Source: Synechococcus sp. Nb3U1
Lineage (GTDB): Bacteria > Cyanobacteriota > Cyanobacteriia > Thermostichales > Thermostichaceae
Length of the DNA stretch: 64,000 nucleotides
NCBI RefSeq assembly: GCF_021533835.1
Contig: NZ_JAKFYQ010000001.1
Coordinates: forward strand, 501,001-565,000
Direction of reading: 5' to 3'
Shown here: positions 59,175 through 64,000 of the stretch, piece after piece
Numbering within the stretch: the stretch's first letter is position 1
Layout: the number at the start of each line of letters is the position of its first letter
The notes under the pieces: generated by a model
Told to the model about the DNA's origin: nothing
The model's input: only the letters and a program-made list of their open reading frames with translations
The model's database searches: none
Translations under genes and position numbers: made by a program

Positions 59175-59750
59175 ATGGATTACTACGCGATCCTGAACGT
59201 GTCTCCTGAAGCAGATACGGAAGCAGTTAAGCAGGCCTTTCGTCAGTTGGCGCGGCAGTTCCATCCCGATGTGGCCGGGGAGGGATCCCGAGAACAGTTT
59301 CAGCAAATCCGCCAAGCCTACCAGGTGCTGAGCGATCCGGAGCAACGGCGGCAGTACGACGCACAACGGCAATCTCTGCCCCCTAGTACTTCAGGTTCTA
59401 GCCGGGAGGGTCGTGTCGTGATTCGCACGGGATCCCCTTCTGAAGACCAACCGGATCCAAAATTGCTGAAAGAGGGGATTGCCCGAGTCAGAGCCGCTTG
59501 GCGCAACCGACAACTGCCTACTGCTGTGGCTCAAGCAGAGGCCCTCCTGAAGCGGTTTCCTCGCTCAAGTGAGGCCGTGCATATGCTTGCCTTAGCCTAT
59601 CAACGCTTTGGGAATTACTTAATCTACGAAGGGCGAAATCAGCAGGCGGAAGCCTACCTGAGAAAAGCCCTGGCCACTGAACCGAACAATCGTGAATTAG
59701 CCTTTGAGGTGAAGCGAGATCTGGCTCGTTTGGGTGTTCAAAACGGATGA
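59175..59750 (+). CDS. J-domain protein with TPR-like C-terminus
   Basis: A 191-residue protein. Residues 1-65 are a J domain (MDYYAILNVSPEADTEAVKQ, HPD in RQFHPDVAGEG, AYQVLSDPEQRRQYD) able to stimulate an Hsp70. A Ser/Pro linker is followed by a TPR-like helical region (KEGIARVRAAWRNRQLPTAV, MLALAYQRFGNYLIYEGRN). The glycine-rich and zinc-finger domains of DnaJ itself are absent. A TTG at 59166 is a less likely start. Confidence 0.87.
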   Translation: MDYYAILNVSPEADTEAVKQAFRQLARQFHPDVAGEGSREQFQQIRQAYQVLSDPEQRRQYDAQRQSLPPSTSGSSREGRVVIRTGSPSEDQPDPKLLKEGIARVRAAWRNRQLPTAVAQAEALLKRFPRSSEAVHMLALAYQRFGNYLIYEGRNQQAEAYLRKALATEPNNRELAFEVKRDLARLGVQNG

Positions 59751-59779
59751 GATTAACCCGTTCGTAGCGCTCCAAGACG

Positions 59780-59810
59780 AAAAAGGGATCCCCATCTGAA
59801 TAGGGATCCC
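59780..59810 (-). terminator. Terminator of the phnD-like gene formed by two GGGATCCC octamers
   Basis: On the minus strand the sequence reads GGGATCCC (59803-59810), a ten-base spacer, GGGATCCC (59785-59792) and then TTTTT (59780-59784). Because the octamer is its own reverse complement, the two copies pair as an eight-base-pair stem, giving a canonical intrinsic terminator 33 bases past the stop codon. Confidence 0.7.
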
Positions 59811-59842
59811 AAGCGACTTAGACTGAACTTAGCAATTGAGGC

Positions 59843-60847
59843 TTAGAGCCTGTACTCCACACCTTGCACTTCATCAATCTGGCGGATCACTTCCCAGTAC
59901 TCTTTGTAGGTGATCGGAATGAATTGTTCTTCGCCACTCTTGCCGAACTCTTCTGCAAGCTTGGTTCCTTCCCACTCAAAGGTGAAGAAGGCTTCTTTCA
60001 CTTTTTCCGCCAATTCCGGTTTGAGGTTGTAAACATACCCATAACCGGTGGTGGGAAAGGTTTGGGACACGTAGATAGCCCGCAGGTCATTTTTGTTCAC
60101 GGCACCGCGAGCATCCATGCGGGTGAGCACCGAGTTGGCAATCGAAGCCACTTCGTAGTCGCCATTCACCACGCCCAAAATGGAGTTTTCGTGGCTGCCA
60201 GAGAACACCGCTTCAAAGTCACGGCCCTCGATCATGTCGAACTCAGCTTGCAGTAGCGCCGAGGGAGCCTTGAAACCCGAGTTAGAGGTTTGCGAAGTGA
60301 AGGCCAACTGGCGGCCACGCAGATCTTCGATAGACTGAATATCACTATCAGCCCGGACGATGATCTCCATTTCATAGCCAAAGCTGCCATCCAAGCTGGC
60401 CATCATGGCAAAGGGCACAAAACCTACCGCATTCACCGCCATGGGATTGGAACCGGTGTTAAAGCCGGTGACGTGCAAACGGCCCGCCCGCATCGCTTCC
60501 AACTGAGCCGCATTGGATTGCACACCGAAGTACTCCACGTTTTTGCCGGTCACAGCGGCCATGTGCTCAAGAAACTCACCCCAAACGTTCTCATATACAG
60601 AGGGATCCTCAACAGGGGTATAGGCGAAGATCAGAGTATCCGGGTCGATCCATTCGCTCGGATCTTCCGGGGCATCTGCCACCAAGTCGCCATCACGGTC
60701 GCAGAAACGCTCATCCATCTGCGGTGGACGGGGGCAATCTTGGGCTTGGGCATGCACCAACCCGGTCAAAGCCACTGAAACACCGGCCACGGTGGCAGCC
60801 AGGCCCACCAGCGCAGAGCGACGACCTGTCAAGAAGTTTTTCATCAT
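59843..60847 (-). CDS. phnD: PhnD-family phosphate/phosphite/phosphonate-binding protein
   Basis: A 334-residue exported binding protein. The twin-arginine-free signal (MMKNFLTGRRSALVGLAATV) ends after VHAQA. A short Cys-bounded insert with a DRDGDLVADAPED segment, resembling a calcium loop, precedes the PhnD core (FAYTPVEDPSVYENVW, LHVTGFNTGSNPMAVNAVGF, LAFTSQTSNSGFKAPSALL, FSGSHENSILGVVNGDYEVA). The family delivers phosphonate, phosphite or phosphate to an ABC permease. No permease or ATPase is next to it, so the ligand is undecided. Confidence 0.87.
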   Translation of the reverse strand: MMKNFLTGRRSALVGLAATVAGVSVALTGLVHAQAQDCPRPPQMDERFCDRDGDLVADAPEDPSEWIDPDTLIFAYTPVEDPSVYENVWGEFLEHMAAVTGKNVEYFGVQSNAAQLEAMRAGRLHVTGFNTGSNPMAVNAVGFVPFAMMASLDGSFGYEMEIIVRADSDIQSIEDLRGRQLAFTSQTSNSGFKAPSALLQAEFDMIEGRDFEAVFSGSHENSILGVVNGDYEVASIANSVLTRMDARGAVNKNDLRAIYVSQTFPTTGYGYVYNLKPELAEKVKEAFFTFEWEGTKLAEEFGKSGEEQFIPITYKEYWEVIRQIDEVQGVEYRL

Positions 60848-61008
60848 AGTGTGTATTGACTCCTCAGTGAGGGCTTAATCTTTCTTCAAGGAACAGAAAG
60901 ACGATAGCAACCTAGGGTTAAGTGCTTGTTAAGTTTAGGTTTAGGAATGGTGATTATCCACCCAGATCCGAGAAATTTCGGGCAGGGATCCCCTACTTGC
61001 CGACCGAT

Positions 61009-61731
61009 TTACTCCCAGATGCGCACCCAGGTAATCGCCACCAACAATCCGCCAAAACCCACAACGCCGGCCAAAAATGCCCCAAAGTGCCCTTCAGTTT
61101 CGGGTAGTTCGTGCTTGAGCACTTGAAAGATCAAAACCCCAGCTACAAAGGCAATGCTGGCAGCTAAGGCTATCTCCGGCAAAATGGCCCTCTGCCCCAT
61201 GAGCCAACCGGCAAAAAGGGATCCGATCAACAGCCAGCGCCCCCGACTGTCAAACAGATGGGGATGATGCTCGAATAGATCTTTACAGACAATGCTGAGG
61301 TGGATCGCCAAAGCGATGGTCAGCAACAGACAACTGAGCCATTCTTGTACCGTGTGTCTTAGCAGATAACCCAGAAGTACGTTGTAGAGCGCAAAGAAAC
61401 TGATGTGAACAGTAAAGATCCTGGGATGCAGCCAAGCCTCTTGCTGCGAAGACTGGGCTAACCCTTCCAATCCGTACACGGTGACAATGCCCAACAACAT
61501 CAGCAGATGAATGTGCTCGATCAAGTAGCCCAGTACTGGCACTTCTAGGGGCATCAGGTGTTGTTGCAGCTCGGTCATTTCCGCCAAAAAAGCCGTGAAT
61601 ACATAGGCTAGAGAAACCCCTCCACCCAGAGAGATCCAGTAGCGTTGCGGAATGTTTTGTAGGAGTTGCTGTAGCTGCCGGGTTAAGAAGATCACCCCAA
61701 TCAACGCCAGCAGAAGGAATAGGCTGAACAT
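61009..61731 (-). CDS. ZIP-like polytopic membrane protein
   Basis: A 240-residue protein with about seven or eight membrane segments. ISLGGGVSLAYVFTAFLAEM near the start and HELPETEGHFGAFLAGVVGF near the end resemble ZIP metal transporters, which have histidine motifs in equivalent helices; here the histidine in LIEHIHLLMLLG and the H-E-L-P-E motif are present. Metal transport is inference. No regulator or partner is adjacent. Confidence 0.68.
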   Translation of the reverse strand: MFSLFLLLALIGVIFLTRQLQQLLQNIPQRYWISLGGGVSLAYVFTAFLAEMTELQQHLMPLEVPVLGYLIEHIHLLMLLGIVTVYGLEGLAQSSQQEAWLHPRIFTVHISFFALYNVLLGYLLRHTVQEWLSCLLLTIALAIHLSIVCKDLFEHHPHLFDSRGRWLLIGSLFAGWLMGQRAILPEIALAASIAFVAGVLIFQVLKHELPETEGHFGAFLAGVVGFGGLLVAITWVRIWE

Positions 61732-62003
61732 CCTGGCACCACAACTTTACAGAAACTGTACCCACATCAATACGCGGAGGAACTCCCTCGCAGATGCCTT
61801 GGGCCGTCAGTTTGGGAGCGAGATCTATGAACCCTGCGAGAAACACCTCTCCCATTCCCCCTGCTCAAGCTGAGAATGTCGCAAACAGAAGCTGATAAAG
61901 CAGCAAATTTTGCCTGAGAAGGGGCTGAGAAATCTGAGAGCACCCGCTTTTTCGCTCTCCTGAACGTGCTATGAGTTGATGCGACGGGATCCGATATAGC
62001 ACC
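61732..62003. other. Divergent region between the ZIP-like gene and the phosphohexomutase
   Basis: These 272 bases separate two divergent genes. No protein-like frame is present that does not overlap the mutase. No promoter box was convincing. Confidence 0.4.
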
Positions 62004-63416
62004 ATGTTCACCCCCCCCATTCGCTTCGGCACCGATGGCTGGCGAGCCGTCATTGCTGATGGTTTCACATTCGAGCGGCTGAGCATTGCTGCCCAGGCTA
62101 GTGCCCAAGTGTTGACCCGTACCTACCCCGGCGAAGGGATCGTGGTCGGGTATGACAACCGTTTTCTTTCAGAACAATTTGCGACCCATACGGCTGAGGT
62201 TGTCGCTAGCCTAGGGATCCCGGTTTACCTCTCCACTGGTGCCGCCCCCACCCCTGCGTTTAGTTGGGCGGCCAAACAACAGGGATGCCACGGCGCCTTG
62301 GTGATCACCGCCAGCCACAACCCAGCCCATTATTCTGGCCTGAAGGTAAAAGGAGGCTTTGGCGGATCTGTCCCGCCGGAGATCACCACTCAAATTGAGC
62401 AGGAGATGCAAAACCTGTCCTCCGCCAATACCCAGAAAGCCCCGATTCAAAGCTGGGATCCCTGGCCAAGCTATGTCACTCAACTGAGCCGCTTTGTGGA
62501 TTTGGAAAAGCTCAAAGGCTCCCCAGCCAAGATTTGGGTGGATGCCATGTTTGGCTCTGGCTCGGGTGGCCTCACCCGTCTTTTGGGGGACACCATCACT
62601 GAACTACAAGCCTATCGGGATCCCTTATTTGGGGGCTTTGCCCCGGAGCCTTTGCCGCAGAACCTGCACAAGTCTTCTCAGATCATCGCAGCGGATCCCG
62701 CCCCCTTGAAAATGGGTCTAGTGTTTGATGGCGATGCTGACCGGATTGCGGCTATCGATGGCCAGGGGAACTTTCTCAGTCCGCAAATCCTGATCCCAAT
62801 TCTGATGGATCATTTGGCAGGGCGGCGCGGATTGCGGGGCGAAATTGTGAAAACCATCAGTGGTTCCGAACTTTTCGTTAAGGTGGCAGAATACTACGGC
62901 CTGCCGATCACGGAAATGCCCGTGGGCTTTAAGTACATCGCCGAGCGCATGATGAGCACAGAGGTACTGTTGGGTGGGGAAGAATCCGGTGGTATTGGCT
63001 ACTTGGGCCACATTCCCGAACGGGATGCCCTGCTCTCGGGGCTGTATTTAATCGAAGCTGTCACAGACACAGGGCAGGACCTGAGCGAGATTTACCGTAC
63101 TCTGCAAGAACGAGTCGGATTCACTTCTGTGTACCGACGTCGGGATCTGCACCTCGCCGATCAAACCCAACAAACTCAGGTTCTGGAAAAACTCCATTTG
63201 GATCCCCCCCTTGAAATTTTGGGGCAGAAAGTTGTCAAACACTTCGACCAAGATGGCCACAAATTGACCTTAGCCAATAGCAGTTGGGTGATGATTCGGG
63301 GCAGCGGCACTGAACCTTTGCTACGACTCTACGCAGAAGCGCAGGATATAGAATCCGTTAACCATCTGCTTGATTGGGCCAGTGAAATCGCAAAGGGAGG
63401 TGCTCCTACGGCTTAA
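62004..63416 (+). CDS. Phosphoglucomutase/phosphomannomutase family protein
   Basis: A 470-residue alpha-D-phosphohexomutase. It starts with PPIRFGTDGWRAVIAD, has the active-site phosphoserine motif VITASHNPAHYSGLKVK, the magnesium loop VFDGDADRIAA, the sugar-binding loop GGEESGGIG and the phosphate-binding end MIRGSGTEPLLRLYAEA. It interconverts hexose 1- and 6-phosphates for glycogen, cell wall or exopolysaccharide synthesis. Substrate preference (glucose, mannose or glucosamine) cannot be fixed from sequence. Confidence 0.94.
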   Translation: MFTPPIRFGTDGWRAVIADGFTFERLSIAAQASAQVLTRTYPGEGIVVGYDNRFLSEQFATHTAEVVASLGIPVYLSTGAAPTPAFSWAAKQQGCHGALVITASHNPAHYSGLKVKGGFGGSVPPEITTQIEQEMQNLSSANTQKAPIQSWDPWPSYVTQLSRFVDLEKLKGSPAKIWVDAMFGSGSGGLTRLLGDTITELQAYRDPLFGGFAPEPLPQNLHKSSQIIAADPAPLKMGLVFDGDADRIAAIDGQGNFLSPQILIPILMDHLAGRRGLRGEIVKTISGSELFVKVAEYYGLPITEMPVGFKYIAERMMSTEVLLGGEESGGIGYLGHIPERDALLSGLYLIEAVTDTGQDLSEIYRTLQERVGFTSVYRRRDLHLADQTQQTQVLEKLHLDPPLEILGQKVVKHFDQDGHKLTLANSSWVMIRGSGTEPLLRLYAEAQDIESVNHLLDWASEIAKGGAPTA

Positions 63417-63448
63417 CAGGCCGAAGCAATGGATAATCCAAAGACCGT

Positions 63449-64000
63449 TCAAAGAAATTGGTGACTCTCCGGCTGCAACACCACTTCACTGGGAACTGCA
63501 TTGGCAGGTGCAGAGAGTGCAAACTGGATCGCCTCAGCAGCGGTGGCAGGACTTAGCATTTTGTCTCGTTGCACTTTCAAGCTAATCGGATCCCAGAAGG
63601 GGGAATCCACACCGCCAAAATAAAACAAGGTGAATCTCACCCCAAATCGCTTCAGCTCATCTGCCATACACTTGCTAAACCCGACCACTGCAAACTTAGC
63701 CGCACAGTAAGCGGAGGCCATGGCCATGGGATGACGGCCCAGAATACCAGGAAAATTGAGAATATGCCCGGATTTTTGCTCTCGCATGTGATTGGCAACC
63801 CATTGACTGGTGTAGAAGCTGCCCTTGAGATTGACTGACAACATCTGCTCTAGATCTTCGGGGGTAATCTGGGGAGCAGGCTTTAGGATCCCAGCCCCGG
63901 CTAGGTTAATCAGCACATCAATGCGCCCATGCTTTTGTACCGTTTGGGCGACCAGAGCTTCCACCTGGGCATAATCTGTTACATCCACAGGGATCCCTAG
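63449..64000 (-). CDS. Short-chain dehydrogenase/reductase, C-terminal part (5' truncated)
   Basis: The frame runs off the right edge, so the N-terminal T-G-x3-G-x-G dinucleotide loop is not visible. About 184 residues remain: RIDVLINLAGAGILKPAPQI (equivalent to N-N-A-G), VNLKGSFYTSQWVA and the catalytic Tyr and Lys in SAYCAAKFAVVGFS. The serine normally found 13 residues before the tyrosine is a glycine (FPGILG replaces the usual I-S-S type segment), which could weaken activity. Substrate unknown. Confidence 0.82.
   Translation of the reverse strand, partial: LGIPVDVTDYAQVEALVAQTVQKHGRIDVLINLAGAGILKPAPQITPEDLEQMLSVNLKGSFYTSQWVANHMREQKSGHILNFPGILGRHPMAMASAYCAAKFAVVGFSKCMADELKRFGVRFTLFYFGGVDSPFWDPISLKVQRDKMLSPATAAEAIQFALSAPANAVPSEVVLQPESHQFL

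Overview
The window is chromosomal DNA of a cyanobacterium. The signs are an RNA polymerase beta' subunit split into rpoC1 and rpoC2, the phycobilisome core-membrane linker ApcE, heme oxygenase, NDH-1 subunits NdhG and NdhE, the alkane pair aldehyde-deformylating oxygenase plus acyl-ACP reductase, a group 3 (SigF-like) sigma factor, and a thylakoid-lumen type pentapeptide protein. The DNA is GC-rich and carries the octamer GGGATCCC about 75-80 times by eye (roughly one per 0.8 kb), whereas the classical cyanobacterial HIP1 octamer GCGATCGC is seen only a couple of times. This, with the protein repertoire, suggests a unicellular hot-spring Synechococcus/Thermostichus-type organism; that placement is inference. 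I saw no tRNA, rRNA, CRISPR array, phage or intact insertion sequence.

Layout. 1-6.1 kb: 3' part of homoserine kinase, then (minus) ybeY-dgkA and KDPG aldolase, an M23 peptidase facing an ECF-type ATPase, a low-molecular-weight tyrosine phosphatase and two small membrane proteins. 6.2-12.6 kb (minus): ndhG-ndhE, a PMT-type glycosyltransferase, a membrane protein and ftsY. 13-14.2 kb: ruvB, facing apcE (14.3-17.0 kb) with a clear apcE terminator between. 17.2-25.5 kb (plus): a TPR-GT61 fusion, a Roadblock-like protein, a hisD-led cluster of four genes and sigF. 25.9-28.4 kb: a sugar-type ABC ATPase and a methyltransferase. 28.5-31.5 kb: pyrR-holB (minus), a lumenal pentapeptide protein, heme oxygenase (minus).

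31.9-42.1 kb: rpoB-rpoC1-rpoC2 behind a near-consensus promoter, with a family 5 uracil-DNA glycosylase overlapping the end of rpoC2. 42.1-44.8 kb (minus): ado, aar and a TenA-type thiaminase. 44.9-50.4 kb: small cyanobacterial proteins, a pentapeptide protein, an Mrp Fe-S carrier, an OB-fold lipoprotein, an Omp85/BamA outer-membrane protein and a small secreted protein. 50.8-59.8 kb: a 1199-residue TPR membrane protein, a solitary HlyD-type protein, an unexplained AT-rich transcription unit ending in a strong terminator, an ankyrin protein, a frameshifted glutathione S-transferase and a J-domain protein. 59.8-64 kb: a PhnD-type binding protein, a ZIP-like membrane protein, a phosphohexomutase and the 3' part of a short-chain dehydrogenase.

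The most unusual signals are non-coding or cut across genes: (1) the GGGATCCC octamer and its apparent use in pairs as terminator stems; (2) a 24-bp dispersed repeat found inside three unrelated minus-strand genes, always read in the frame giving V-S-G-T-E-S or A-S-G-T-E-S; (3) an orphan transcription unit at about 56.93-57.44 kb; (4) a tandem palindromic motif upstream of ndhGE. No obvious large novel system is visible; most of the window is housekeeping chromosome.
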